NCBI GenBank assembly: GCA_045652705.1
Contig: JAZRUV010000013.1
Span: 1-64,000, forward strand
Reading direction: 5' to 3'
DNA: 64,000 bases
DNA from: UMGS1649 sp045652705
GTDB lineage: Bacteria > Bacillota > Clostridia > TANB77 > CAG-465
Below are positions 6,952-15,560 of the stretch, one piece after another; the first letter of the stretch is position 1, and the number at the start of each line of letters is the position of its first letter. Made by a program: the position numbers and the translations under genes. The notes beneath the pieces are model-generated. The model was not told where the DNA came from. It saw only the letters and a list, made by a program, of their open reading frames with translations, and did not search any database.

Positions 6952-7548
6952 ATGATAGCATTTTTAAAAGGAAATATAGAGAAAAAAGATATAGATAAAG
7001 TAGCAATTGATGTTAATGGTGTGGGTTATGAAGTACTTATGCCAGCTGGAGACGTAGAAAGGCTTGCAGTAGGACAAAATATTAAAATTCACATATTTAC
7101 AGATATTAAAGAGGGCTACATAGGACTGTTTGGCTTTTTAGAAGAAGAGGCATTAAGTGTATTTGAAAAACTTAAAAAAGTAAGTGGTATTGGTTCAAAA
7201 ACAGCGCTTGGAGTTCTTGCACATATGTCACCTAGTGAGGTTTGTGTGTGTATTGCAAATGAAGATGCAACGCTACTTAGCAAAATACCAGGTGTTGGTG
7301 CAAAAACAGCTGCAAGAATAATACTAGAATTAAAAGACAAAATACTTAAAGACGATAGCATTAAACTAACTAAAATTGCTAGCAAGAAAGAAACAACTAA
7401 TGTTTCTAAAAATGAAGCTGTACTTGCTCTTAAAGTACTTGGTTATACTACAACACAAATTAATGAAGCAATAGATGAACTTGATATAGAGGGGTTAAAA
7501 GTAGAAGAGATAATTAAGAAAGTACTTGGGGTTATAAACAAAAGATAA
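6952..7548 (+). CDS. ruvA: Holliday junction branch migration protein RuvA
   Basis: RuvA binds four-way junctions as a tetramer and positions the RuvB motor for recombinational repair. The 198-residue protein starts MIAFLKGNIE with the OB-fold domain (VAIDVNGVGYEVL). It has two helix-hairpin-helix motifs (KVSGIGSKTALGVLA, IPGVGAKTAARIILEL) and the C-terminal three-helix domain III that contacts RuvB (EAVLALKVLGYTTTQINEAI). ATG 6952 follows AGGGGTAGG; the open frame extends upstream into the promoter and should not be used. ruvB, the usual partner, is not downstream; ftsE follows after 110 nt. Confidence 0.95.
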   Translation: MIAFLKGNIEKKDIDKVAIDVNGVGYEVLMPAGDVERLAVGQNIKIHIFTDIKEGYIGLFGFLEEEALSVFEKLKKVSGIGSKTALGVLAHMSPSEVCVCIANEDATLLSKIPGVGAKTAARIILELKDKILKDDSIKLTKIASKKETTNVSKNEAVLALKVLGYTTTQINEAIDELDIEGLKVEEIIKKVLGVINKR

Positions 7549-7607
7549 GGATTAGATAAAAAATGTAATAAAAACCAAAGATAAATCTAAATAGTATATA
7601 ATTTCCA

Positions 7608-7636
7608 TTGATATTTCCATTCATATGTGATATTAT
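7608..7636 (+). promoter_or_regulatory. ftsE promoter
   Basis: TTGATA (7608-7613), a 17-nt spacer, then TATTAT (7631-7636) with the TGTGA extension. Confidence 0.6.
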
Positions 7637-7658
7637 GTGCTAAAGAGAAGAGGGTATT

Positions 7659-8360
7659 ATGATAGAATTTAAGAACGTTACAAAAAGATATGACCACGAT
7701 GTCGTAGCTTTGGAAGATATAAATGTTAAAATAGATAAGGGAGAGTTTGTATTCTTAGCAGGGCCTTCAGGCTCTGGTAAGTCAACTTTCCTTAAACTTA
7801 TGTTAAAGGAAGAAGTTCCAAGCGAAGGTACAGTTATAGTAAATGGTAGAGATTTAGCAGATGTAAAAGAAAGAGAAGTACCATATGTTAGAAGAAGAAT
7901 AGGCTGTGTATTCCAAGACTTCAGACTTCTTTATGACAAAACAGTTTATGAAAATATAGTGCTAGCATTAAGAGTTGTTGGCGCATCAGAAAGAGAAATA
8001 AAAACAGCAGTAGGAGCTGCGTTAAAACAAGTTGGACTAACGGGAAGAGAAGATAGCTATCCAAACCAATTATCTGGTGGAGAGCAACAAAGGGTTGGCC
8101 TTGCGCGTGCACTTGTTACACGTCCACCAATAATTATAGCTGATGAACCTACTGGTAATTTGGATGATGAAACAGCTAAAGAAATAATGAAGATGCTATA
8201 TGAAATAAATGATAATGGTACAACAATAATAATGGTGACACACGACCATAGCATTATAGATAGCAGTGGTAAAAGAGTGTTAACCCTTGAAAAAGGAAAA
8301 ATTGTATCAGATAGTAAGAAGGGAGGTTATGTAGAATGTCAACAAGAACCTACCTTATAG
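7659..8360 (+). CDS. ftsE: cell-division ABC ATPase FtsE
   Basis: FtsE is the cytoplasmic ATPase of the FtsEX complex. It does not transport; it uses ATP cycles to switch on cell-wall hydrolases through FtsX. The 233-residue protein shows Walker A GPSGSGKST (about 38-46), a Q-loop in CVFQDFRLL, the signature LSGGEQQR, Walker B IIIADEP and the H-loop MVTHDH. DFRLL is typical of FtsE. Its last 25 nt overlap the start of ftsX, so the two are translationally coupled. Confidence 0.95.
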   Translation: MIEFKNVTKRYDHDVVALEDINVKIDKGEFVFLAGPSGSGKSTFLKLMLKEEVPSEGTVIVNGRDLADVKEREVPYVRRRIGCVFQDFRLLYDKTVYENIVLALRVVGASEREIKTAVGAALKQVGLTGREDSYPNQLSGGEQQRVGLARALVTRPPIIIADEPTGNLDDETAKEIMKMLYEINDNGTTIIMVTHDHSIIDSSGKRVLTLEKGKIVSDSKKGGYVECQQEPTL

Positions 8361-10648
8361 GACAAGGTTATGATAACCTAAGAAAACACGGTGGAAAAAC
8401 ATTTTCTACAATGCTTATAATTTGTGCAACAATGATAGTTTTAGGCTTGTTCATAATATTATTTATGAACATTGAAAGTAATGTTAAATCTGTTACACAA
8501 AACCAAGGGCTACAAGCATTCATATCTGATGAAATAGCAGATAGTGAAATAGAAGAACTAGCCGCTACATTAAGCGGAATATCTAATGTTAAAGATATTA
8601 AGTACATAGATAAAGATGCAGCTTTAGAGGACGCAAAAGACACCTTGAAAGATTATGCATATCTTTTAGAGGGTATGGAGGATACAAATCCATTTCCACG
8701 TTCTTTCATAATAACATTTGCAAATCTTGAAAATACTGAAAGTGTAAAAGCTGCTATTGAATCAGTTGATGGAATATATAAAGTTGGGTATAACGAAAAA
8801 ATAATAAACGGGGTAATTCAAATTTCTCAAATAGTAAATTATATCATTATTGGGCTTGGTCTTGTTATGATGGTTATCTCCATATTTATAATTTCAAACA
8901 CAATAAAACTAGCGGTATATTCAAATAAAAGAGAAATATATATTATGAAATATATGGGTGCGACTTCGTGGTTTATAAAATATCCATTCATTGTTGAAGG
9001 AATTTTAATGGGGCTTGCATCAGCAATAATTTCATGGATAGTAGTGTCTTTATCATATTCTGCAGCTTACATATATTTACCTAAGGTTGGGGCAGAACTT
9101 GGAGTATTTGGATTTATTGGATATTCTTCGATGTGGCACATAATACTTATAGCTTTCTTGGCATTAGGAATATTCCTAGGTGGAATGGGAAGTAGTTTTG
9201 CTACAAGAAGATATTTAAAAGAATTTAGACCAATAAAAATAACTTCAAAGAAAAAAGCAAGAAGTGGTAAGCAAGATGAGAGTTCAAAAGACCAAGAAAA
9301 AAGGGACAAGAAAAGAGAAAAAGAAGAAATAAAATTAAAAAGAGAAAATCTAAAAAGAGAAGAGAAAGAAAAACAAGAACAAGAAAAGAAATCTAAACAA
9401 GAATTTGAAAGAAAAAGAAAAGCAAGAAGATTATCTGTAATACTGCTAGTTCTTGTAATGTCAGCACCATTTACAAAAATACTATACGCTGAATCAACTC
9501 AAGATAAAATTGATCATATAGATAAAGAAACATCTGCGGCTGCAAAAAAGTATGAGCAAGTACAGGCGGATATTAAAGTATATGAGGCAGATATAAAAGA
9601 GCTTGATGTTGAAGTAGAAAAATACACTGAGGAAGTAAATGCATTAAGTGGTAAAGTAGAAAGTGCAAAAGCAGAAGTAGAAAAAATAACAGAACAATTA
9701 CAAGATGTATCTGCACATTATGAATCTACGGAACAATTACTTAATACAAGACTTAGAGTGTTATATGAAAATGGCTTTGTAAACATGTGGGAAGTTCTTC
9801 TTTCTGCAGAAAGCATAACAGACTTTTTAGCTAAATATAATGTACTTGCAACATTAATTGAAAACGATAAGAAAAACCTTGAAGAAATGAATGACCAAAA
9901 AAGATATATTCAAGGATTAAGAGAATCTGCAGATTTAAAAAGACTGCAAATAGAACAAGCAGAATATGATGTGCAAAAATCTAAACAAGCATTAGAAGCT
10001 GCAGTTGCAAACAAAACAAGCAAGTTAAATCAATTAGAAACATCTAAAACAGAGCTTAAAACACTATTGGCTAACTTAAAAAAGGAAAGAGAAAAACAAG
10101 AAAAAATACTTGCGGCAGAAATTGCAGCAGCTCAAGGCTCAAATATTAAATTTTCAGGTGAGTTTACTTGGCCTACACCTGGTGTATATTACGTAACAGC
10201 GATGTTTAGGGATAAAGAGTATTATAACTGGTCAGGAAGTGTCCATAAAGGAACAGATATAGCTAAAAGTGGTGGATGTAATATAGTTGCTGCTCAAACT
10301 GGTAAGGTAATTGTAGCATCTGGTAATGGTGCATACAATGGTGGCTATGGAAACTATGTTGTAATAGACCATGGTAAAAAAGATGGTGTAAGCTATACAA
10401 CAGTATATGCTCATATGAAATCTGTATCTGTTAAGAAAGGCGATACGGTTGTAAAAGGCCAAAAGATAGGATATATGGGTTCTACTGGTTGGTCTACAGG
10501 AACGCACTTACATTTCGAAATAAGAAGAAACAATGTTCAAATAAATGCAATGCAATATTTCCCGGAACTAAAAGGAACTGCTACATATCTTTCATATAAT
10601 AGATGGATAGCATATCCATTCGGAAATGAAGCTAAATACCAGATATAA
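8336..10648 (+). CDS. ftsX: FtsX fused to a coiled-coil M23 (LytM) peptidase
   Basis: The first ~300 residues are FtsX: TM1 near 25-45, an extracellular PLD-type loop, then three more spans and the cytoplasmic end RRYLKEF. The same frame continues into a ~65-residue Lys/Glu-rich linker and a signal-like segment near 367-385 (SVILLVLVMSAPF, ending ILYAES). Next is a long coiled coil (about 390-600) like EnvC/PcsB. Last is a C-terminal LytM domain with HKGTD (637), YAHM (690) and HLHFE (724), so the zinc and catalytic residues are intact. No ribosome site precedes the peptidase, so it is not two genes. The topology works: FtsX ends inside and the fifth span delivers the hydrolase outside. It could stay tethered or be cleaved after LYA. 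Confidence 0.92.
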   Translation: MSTRTYLIGQGYDNLRKHGGKTFSTMLIICATMIVLGLFIILFMNIESNVKSVTQNQGLQAFISDEIADSEIEELAATLSGISNVKDIKYIDKDAALEDAKDTLKDYAYLLEGMEDTNPFPRSFIITFANLENTESVKAAIESVDGIYKVGYNEKIINGVIQISQIVNYIIIGLGLVMMVISIFIISNTIKLAVYSNKREIYIMKYMGATSWFIKYPFIVEGILMGLASAIISWIVVSLSYSAAYIYLPKVGAELGVFGFIGYSSMWHIILIAFLALGIFLGGMGSSFATRRYLKEFRPIKITSKKKARSGKQDESSKDQEKRDKKREKEEIKLKRENLKREEKEKQEQEKKSKQEFERKRKARRLSVILLVLVMSAPFTKILYAESTQDKIDHIDKETSAAAKKYEQVQADIKVYEADIKELDVEVEKYTEEVNALSGKVESAKAEVEKITEQLQDVSAHYESTEQLLNTRLRVLYENGFVNMWEVLLSAESITDFLAKYNVLATLIENDKKNLEEMNDQKRYIQGLRESADLKRLQIEQAEYDVQKSKQALEAAVANKTSKLNQLETSKTELKTLLANLKKEREKQEKILAAEIAAAQGSNIKFSGEFTWPTPGVYYVTAMFRDKEYYNWSGSVHKGTDIAKSGGCNIVAAQTGKVIVASGNGAYNGGYGNYVVIDHGKKDGVSYTTVYAHMKSVSVKKGDTVVKGQKIGYMGSTGWSTGTHLHFEIRRNNVQINAMQYFPELKGTATYLSYNRWIAYPFGNEAKYQI

Positions 10649-10654
10649 TAAATT

Positions 10655-10694
10655 AAATCACCAAGTTAAACGAGAGTTAATTTGGTGGTTTTTT
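10655..10694 (+). terminator. ftsEX terminator
   Basis: AAATCACCAA (10655-10664) pairs with TTGGTGGTTT (10682-10691), followed by TTT. Confidence 0.8.
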
Positions 10695-10804
10695 GAAACA
10701 TTATTAGTAATAAATTAAAATATAAGAGAAATACTAGGTAAGTAATTGAAATAACAAAAAGTTTATGATATATAATATGTAACGAGTGTTTTTTGAGGTG
10801 AAAA

Positions 10805-12376
10805 ATGGAAAGAATATTTGATAGAGATGGTTTTGACCAATATGGTAGAGATAAAGACGGATATAACAGACAAGGATTTCATTTCGGTGGAATACACAAA
10901 ATAACAGGTACTAAATATGATCCCGAAGGCTATAACGCGGAAGGTTATGATAGCAGAGATTTTGATAGGAACGGAATAAATAAATATACGGGTGAGAAGT
11001 ATAATAGACAGGGTAGAGATAAAGATGGATATGATCAAGAAGGCTATGATACTAGGAGCTTTGATAGGAACGGAATAAACAAATATACAGGCGAAAAGTA
11101 TAATAGACAAGGTATAGACAAAGATGGATACGATGAAGAAGGCTACGACGGAAAGGGTTTTGATAGAAATGGAATACACAAAATGACCGGAACTATTTAT
11201 GATCCTAGAGGATATGATAGAGAGGGTTACAATAGCGAGGGATTTGACAGAAACAATTATAATAGGGAAGGTGTTCGCAGGTGGGATATTGGACGTTATG
11301 ATGAGAGGGGATTTGATGAAAACGGTTACCACGAGAAGACGGGAACGTTGTATGATCCCAAAGGTTTCGCTAAAGACGGATTTAATAAACAGGGCTTGGA
11401 TAGAGAAGGCTATGGTAGAGATGGATATAATAGCCAAGGTTATGATAAAAGAGGGGCAGATAAATACGGTTATACAGCAAGAGGTTTACACATAGAAGGC
11501 TATGATGAAAATGGCTATGATGTAAACGGCTATGATAGAAATGGAAATGATAGAAACGGGATAAATAGAATTACAGGACAGGTAGACAAAAGAATACAAC
11601 TAGCCAAAAAAATTGTAGAAGAAGATTTAACAATCGAACAGTTTTCAAAAAAGTATTCATTACCTATGGAGCAAGTTAAATCTGCAATTAATGCTATTAG
11701 GGAAACTCCTTGTATAAAACAACAATTAGATGAAGTATTGGCAAAACATTCAAACGAGTATATGGGTGCTTTGCGTCTAACAGCTAATGAAATATTGGCT
11801 GGAAGAATAAAGATAACTGAAGTAAAGAATGTATCGACTATTATTGGAATATGTTCTGAAAGAGATAGAGAAAAACTAACTAGTATGCTAATGTCTGCTA
11901 TCACATCACACGAGATAGGAATAATGCAATATGCTAGAATGTTTGGTGAAGGAGTTGAATATACTAGATTGCCTAAGCATATGGTAGAAGTTTTAAGCGA
12001 AATGAAAAAAACAGCAGGACCGAGGGCTAGAGAAATATATAAAGAGATAGACAGGGTAAAAGCTTATCAACAACCATATCGCTCTATTGATGGAGAACGA
12101 ATGGGATATTTGGCAAAGCCAACAGATAAAACACCAACTATGGTAGATATAACAGATACAGAAAGAGATTTGGCAAGAGATTACCTAAAAGCTTCCGGAG
12201 AATATATATGTAATAAAACAATGCAAGCCACTTTAATGAAGGTTATAAAAGGAGAAATAGATGAAGCAAAAATAGAAAGAATAAGAAAAGAAACAACATT
12301 AAGAGAATTGCAACAACAAGATAAAGAACTAGATATTCAATTAGAACAAACAGGACAAGTTGTGGGAAGCGAATAA
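10805..12376 (+). CDS. DxxGY pentad-repeat protein with helical C-terminal domain
   Basis: This 523-residue protein has no signal peptide. Residues 6 to about 253 are 40 pentads of the form [D/N]xxG[Y/F/I], broken about every five units by an octad such as HKITGTKY or NKYTGEKY. After residue 261 comes a helical domain that opens like a helix-turn-helix (AKKIVEEDLTIEQFSKKYSL), followed by about 200 mostly helical residues. These include a basic linker and a Gln/Glu-rich end. The repeats have dense Asp/Asn/Gly/Tyr and could form a Ca-binding or amyloid-like solenoid; that is inference. Tandem copies are highly similar at the DNA level, which favours expansion and contraction. The 120-aa gene begins 14 nt downstream. 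Confidence 0.8.
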   Translation: MERIFDRDGFDQYGRDKDGYNRQGFHFGGIHKITGTKYDPEGYNAEGYDSRDFDRNGINKYTGEKYNRQGRDKDGYDQEGYDTRSFDRNGINKYTGEKYNRQGIDKDGYDEEGYDGKGFDRNGIHKMTGTIYDPRGYDREGYNSEGFDRNNYNREGVRRWDIGRYDERGFDENGYHEKTGTLYDPKGFAKDGFNKQGLDREGYGRDGYNSQGYDKRGADKYGYTARGLHIEGYDENGYDVNGYDRNGNDRNGINRITGQVDKRIQLAKKIVEEDLTIEQFSKKYSLPMEQVKSAINAIRETPCIKQQLDEVLAKHSNEYMGALRLTANEILAGRIKITEVKNVSTIIGICSERDREKLTSMLMSAITSHEIGIMQYARMFGEGVEYTRLPKHMVEVLSEMKKTAGPRAREIYKEIDRVKAYQQPYRSIDGERMGYLAKPTDKTPTMVDITDTERDLARDYLKASGEYICNKTMQATLMKVIKGEIDEAKIERIRKETTLRELQQQDKELDIQLEQTGQVVGSE

Positions 12377-12390
12377 AAGGAGAAAAAATA

Positions 12391-12753
12391 ATGAGCGATA
12401 ATTTACCTAAGATAAAAAATGAAGGAATATTAGAAAAAATTAAAAATGTTTTTTATAAACTTTTTGTTGGCAAGAAGTCACAAACTGAAAGTGTAAAGAC
12501 AGAAGTAAATAACCACGAAAAAGATAGCATTAGATCTGATAAAACAGATTTACTTTCTAATTTGCAAAATCAAATTGAAAATGAAGTGGTAAGCGATAAT
12601 GAATTACTTATTACTTTACAAAGAAAAATAAAAAACAATGAAATTCAAATATCTGAATTAACAGACGAAGAATTAGACGGACTAATTGAATTATATGAAA
12701 CGCAGATTGCAAATAAAGAGAAGAATCTACAAAGTAACAATGCGGAAAATTAG
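12391..12753 (+). CDS. small helical partner protein, 120 aa
   Basis: The N-terminus holds a basic amphipathic helix (ILEKIKNVFYKLFVGKK). A polar linker follows, then a helical module with LLITLQRKIKNNEIQISELT and DEELDGLIELYETQI. The protein is soluble, with an acidic C-terminal half. It is encoded 14 nt behind the pentad-repeat gene with AAAGGAG upstream, so the two form an operon. The pattern of a long variable protein plus a small helical partner with a basic amphipathic helix recurs at 20984-23037 and 42686-44323. Function unknown. Confidence 0.7.
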   Translation: MSDNLPKIKNEGILEKIKNVFYKLFVGKKSQTESVKTEVNNHEKDSIRSDKTDLLSNLQNQIENEVVSDNELLITLQRKIKNNEIQISELTDEELDGLIELYETQIANKEKNLQSNNAEN

Positions 12754-12794
12754 TATAAAAATTAAAATATTTTTGCAAATAATTATTTAAACTG

Positions 12795-12835
12795 AAATAC
12801 GATATAGAATGCATATATTCTATATCGTATTTTTT
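12795..12835 (+). terminator. Rho-independent terminator, 16-bp stem
   Basis: 12795-12810 (AAATACGATATAGAAT) pairs perfectly with 12817-12832 around a 6-nt loop and runs into a T-tract. It ends the pentad-repeat operon. Confidence 0.85.
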
Positions 12836-12885
12836 GAAAGATTGAAATTCCAACACTTTTGTCGATTTCTGTCGCACGATTTTTC

Positions 12886-12914
12886 TTGACAAGGCACATA
12901 TCCCGTGTTAAATT
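12886..12914 (+). promoter_or_regulatory. promoter of the Tad-like operon
   Basis: TTGACA (12886-12891), a 17-nt spacer, then TAAATT (12909-12914). The predicted transcript begins around 12921, right at the ribosome site AAAGGGAGG, so the leader is very short and codons before 12921 cannot be translated from it. Confidence 0.65.
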
Positions 12915-12928
12915 ATTGTCAAAGGGAG

Positions 12929-13750
12929 GTGGCTTATATCTATGTCATAATATTTATAGCTCTAAGCATATTAATATATAATTTAATTTCGTATTATAAA
13001 ATTAAACAAAAACAAAAAGCAATTTTAAAATCTAATAATATTTATTTATCTAAACGCAAAAAGAACTTTGTAAGTTCGTATATAAACAAAATTGAATCTA
13101 AATTATTTAATCTGGGTTATCCATATAAATTAAGTACAAAAAAATATATTGTATTCAAATACGTTTTACCTATAGTTATTTTTATCATAGGAGTTTTAAA
13201 TTATAAAAGCATAAAAGTCTCATTAATATTATTTTTAATATCTTTTTTCACACCAAACTATTTGTTATATAGTTATACAAAAGATGAAAACAACATCCTA
13301 ATAAATGAAATAAAAAATATTACTAATAGCATAGTATTAAGTTTATCTGCCTATGGCACTTTAGAATATGCGTTAAACATTGCAAAAGGAACACTAACAC
13401 ATCCAAGATTTATTCTTGCATGGGATAAATTTATTTACGAGTATAAAATGTATGGCTACAATATTAAACAAGCATCAATAAATTTAGAAAAGAAATTCAA
13501 ATCATATGAATTATCCTTGTTTTTAAGCACATTAATACAAGGAGATGCAGAAGGTAATTTGTTAGAAAATTTAGAAAAGTTTGCTGAAACGTTGGAATTA
13601 AATTATTTTAAATATTTAAAGAAAAAGAGCGCAGAAAGATTAATGTATGTAACGCTAGGAACAGTAATATCCTTAGTAGATATAGTATTAGTGGTTATGT
13701 ACCCAATATTTAAGCAGGTTATAGATAACTTGCAAGTTATATTTTCATAA
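12929..13750 (+). CDS. TadC-like inner-membrane platform protein (type II secretion F family)
   Basis: This protein of about 270 residues has one N-terminal span, a pair of spans near residues 85-125, the GspF-type helical cytoplasmic region (NSIVLSLSAYGTLEYALNIAKG, LIQGDAEGNLLENLEKFAETLEL) and a C-terminal span pair. It matches TadC in length and layout. Such proteins anchor the pilus ATPase and pilin assembly at the inner face of the membrane. The start is abnormal. GTG 12929 overlaps the ribosome site, and the TTG at 12905 lies inside the promoter. ATC 12938 is well spaced but non-standard. The best-placed ATG (12942) is out of frame and reaches TAA after one codon. A 1-nt indel is possible. 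Confidence 0.75.
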   Translation: MAYIYVIIFIALSILIYNLISYYKIKQKQKAILKSNNIYLSKRKKNFVSSYINKIESKLFNLGYPYKLSTKKYIVFKYVLPIVIFIIGVLNYKSIKVSLILFLISFFTPNYLLYSYTKDENNILINEIKNITNSIVLSLSAYGTLEYALNIAKGTLTHPRFILAWDKFIYEYKMYGYNIKQASINLEKKFKSYELSLFLSTLIQGDAEGNLLENLEKFAETLELNYFKYLKKKSAERLMYVTLGTVISLVDIVLVVMYPIFKQVIDNLQVIFS

Positions 13751-13777
13751 ATGAAGAATAAAAGGAGGAGTATAAAA

Positions 13778-13996
13778 ATGAAAATAAAAGCACTAATAAA
13801 ATCTAAAATAAAAGGAAAGGAATTAATAAATAAAATGCAAGAAAAACGTGGCTCAGAACTGGCACAAACTATACTTATTACAGCTATTATGGTGGTAGTA
13901 ATAGTTACACTGTTCTTTCCACAAATACAAGGAATTTTCTCTACAAGTATGTCAAAACTTTCGGGTTGGTTTGATACTGTGCTTAATAGTATTTAG
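13778..13996 (+). CDS. Flp-like pilin, 72 aa
   Basis: A basic leader ends KRGSELAQTILITAIMV, followed by a single hydrophobic stretch and a short C-terminal tail. A Gly before the hydrophobic core, with an acidic residue just after it, is the layout processed by prepilin peptidases of the Tad/Flp type. Here the Glu is at +2 rather than the usual +5. AAAGGAGG precedes ATG 13778; an earlier in-frame ATG at 13751 would read through that site. It is probably the major or minor pilin of this operon. Confidence 0.7.
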   Translation: MKIKALIKSKIKGKELINKMQEKRGSELAQTILITAIMVVVIVTLFFPQIQGIFSTSMSKLSGWFDTVLNSI

Positions 13997-14004
13997 GAGA
14001 GAAT

Positions 14005-14673
14005 ATGGATAAAACAAAAAAGATAATAATATCTCTTAGTATCTCTTTAATAGTTTTGCTTATTCTAAACTACTTTATAATATCTTCAACAAATAGTAAA
14101 TATATTGAAGTTCCAGTCTTTAAAGAATCTATGCTTAAAGGAAAGAAGATACAAGATAAAGATTTGACAACTATTCAAATTAAAAAGTCAAAAGAAAATG
14201 AAGTGTTGCTGCAAAGCGTGAATACAAATGGTAATGATGCTATAGGCAAGATATTAAATGTGGATGTAGAACAAGGTGAATTGGTAATGAATTCAAAGGT
14301 GGCAAATGAAAATGAACTACTAGAGAAAGACGTAAATTACAGTTATATCTCAATACCAATAAGCAATTTAAGCTATCCAACTTGTTCAAATCTCAGAAAG
14401 GGTGACAAGGTGTCAGTATATTATACTGCAAAAACAAAAGATGTATCTAATGCAATAAAGGATAAGCAAAGACTATATAGCACCAATGAGGGCGCTGGAC
14501 TAGTAACGTGTTTACTGTTTGAAACAGTAGAAGTCATATCTGTTCACGATAGTACCGGAAAAGAAACAAAAGATAGCATAGTAACAGATATTTTAGTAAG
14601 ACTTAATAAAGAGGATGCAATTTTAGTTGCAAATCTAAAATCTCAAGGTACTTTCGATATAGTATTAAATTAA
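14005..14673 (+). CDS. CpaB/RcpC-like pilus assembly protein (SAF domain)
   Basis: The protein has 222 residues. It has an N-terminal membrane anchor (residues 7-28, IIISLSISLIVLLILNYFII), then an SAF-like segment (EVPVFKESMLKGKKIQDKDL...). The second half has the RcpC pattern (NYSYISIPISNLSYP, LRKGDKVSVYYT, TVEVISVHDSTG). In Tad systems CpaB/RcpC sits in the periplasm or wall zone and helps form the pilus channel. The gene lies 8 nt after the pilin gene. Confidence 0.75.
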   Translation: MDKTKKIIISLSISLIVLLILNYFIISSTNSKYIEVPVFKESMLKGKKIQDKDLTTIQIKKSKENEVLLQSVNTNGNDAIGKILNVDVEQGELVMNSKVANENELLEKDVNYSYISIPISNLSYPTCSNLRKGDKVSVYYTAKTKDVSNAIKDKQRLYSTNEGAGLVTCLLFETVEVISVHDSTGKETKDSIVTDILVRLNKEDAILVANLKSQGTFDIVLN

Positions 14674-14687
14674 AGAAGGTGGATAAT

Positions 14688-15029
14688 GTGGATATAAAAA
14701 TAATTGTAGACAAGCAAAGTGAATTAAGAATGAATGACGCGGCAGACAGGTTAATGCAGTGCTGTAAAAACAACGGAATAAAAACATATAACAAAGATAT
14801 AACAGTAGTATTCTCAAATGACCATAACTTTGTAAAAGACACGGTAGTAAGACTTCCTAAAAATGTGGTTGTAGTAAATGTTACAGAAAACCTATCTGAA
14901 CAGCATATAATAAACACTTTAAAACACGTATCTGACATATGTTATCTTAAAACGGATGTAAATGTAATAGCAACTAGAATAATAAACGCATATAACAGGA
15001 ATATGAGTAAGGTGAGACACGGAGTATGA
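14688..15029 (+). CDS. small alpha/beta protein of the Tad-like operon
   Basis: About 113 residues alternate strands and helices (VDIKIIVDKQSELRMNDAAD, ITVVFSNDH, NVVVVNVTEN). The layout resembles the N-terminal receiver-like part of TadZ/CpaE, but the ATPase half is absent. GTG 14688 is preferred because AAGAAGGTGG precedes it by 5 nt; GTG 14679 overlaps that site. Four nt overlap the next gene. The receiver-like reading is inference. Confidence 0.6.
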   Translation: MDIKIIVDKQSELRMNDAADRLMQCCKNNGIKTYNKDITVVFSNDHNFVKDTVVRLPKNVVVVNVTENLSEQHIINTLKHVSDICYLKTDVNVIATRIINAYNRNMSKVRHGV

Positions 15030-15559
15030 AAACAAATATGAAGAAAATAGTTATAGCGCTAGTGATTATAATAGCAGTAGTTTTAATAACAGTATTTATA
15101 CCAAAATTGAGAAGTAAAGATAATAACGAGAAACAAGAAGTGTATTCAAATTCATTTCAAATAACAGATTTTAGCATTGAAAATAGGACGGTTTTAAAGA
15201 AAGATAATGCGATATATGTCGGTAATAACATAAAGGAATTGGAGAATAACTTTTGTGATATTAAAATACAAAATGTAGAGGATGGAGTGGTTATAGATTT
15301 AAACAAACTTTGGTATGAAACGTATGGCAATGACTATATTGAGGATAATTATTTAGCTCAAATTTGTAGAGAATTAACATATAGGCTAAATGTTAAAGGA
15401 GACTCAGAACAAATAGAATATGCTGTGTATAAATATATAAAAGATAACTATATTAAGGTGCGTGAAGGCGCAACAGTAGAAAATGTTTTAACAGATGAAA
15501 TTAATATGAAATTGGTGTTAGAGGAACAAATTGTAAAATTAATAATAAGGGGTAGTTAG
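15026..15559 (+). CDS. membrane-anchored extracellular protein, 177 aa, Tad-like operon
   Basis: A single N-terminal anchor (residues 6-26, KIVIALVIIIAVVLITVFI) precedes a polar domain of about 145 residues rich in Asn, Asp, Glu and Tyr, with no recognised motif. ATG 15026 overlaps the end of the previous gene (ATGA-type coupling). Co-transcription with pilin and CpaB genes suggests a role in the pilus apparatus. Confidence 0.65.
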   Translation: MKTNMKKIVIALVIIIAVVLITVFIPKLRSKDNNEKQEVYSNSFQITDFSIENRTVLKKDNAIYVGNNIKELENNFCDIKIQNVEDGVVIDLNKLWYETYGNDYIEDNYLAQICRELTYRLNVKGDSEQIEYAVYKYIKDNYIKVREGATVENVLTDEINMKLVLEEQIVKLIIRGS

Positions 15560-15560
15560 T

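Noticed and set aside
10763..11437. Long minus-strand open frame (224 codons) opposite the pentad-repeat gene
   Set aside because: It mirrors the repetitive codons of the plus-strand gene, has a low-complexity Ile/Ser-rich product and no ribosome site.
11199..11495. Plus-strand frame inside the pentad-repeat region
   Set aside because: It is a frame-shifted reading of the same repeats, with no independent start signal.
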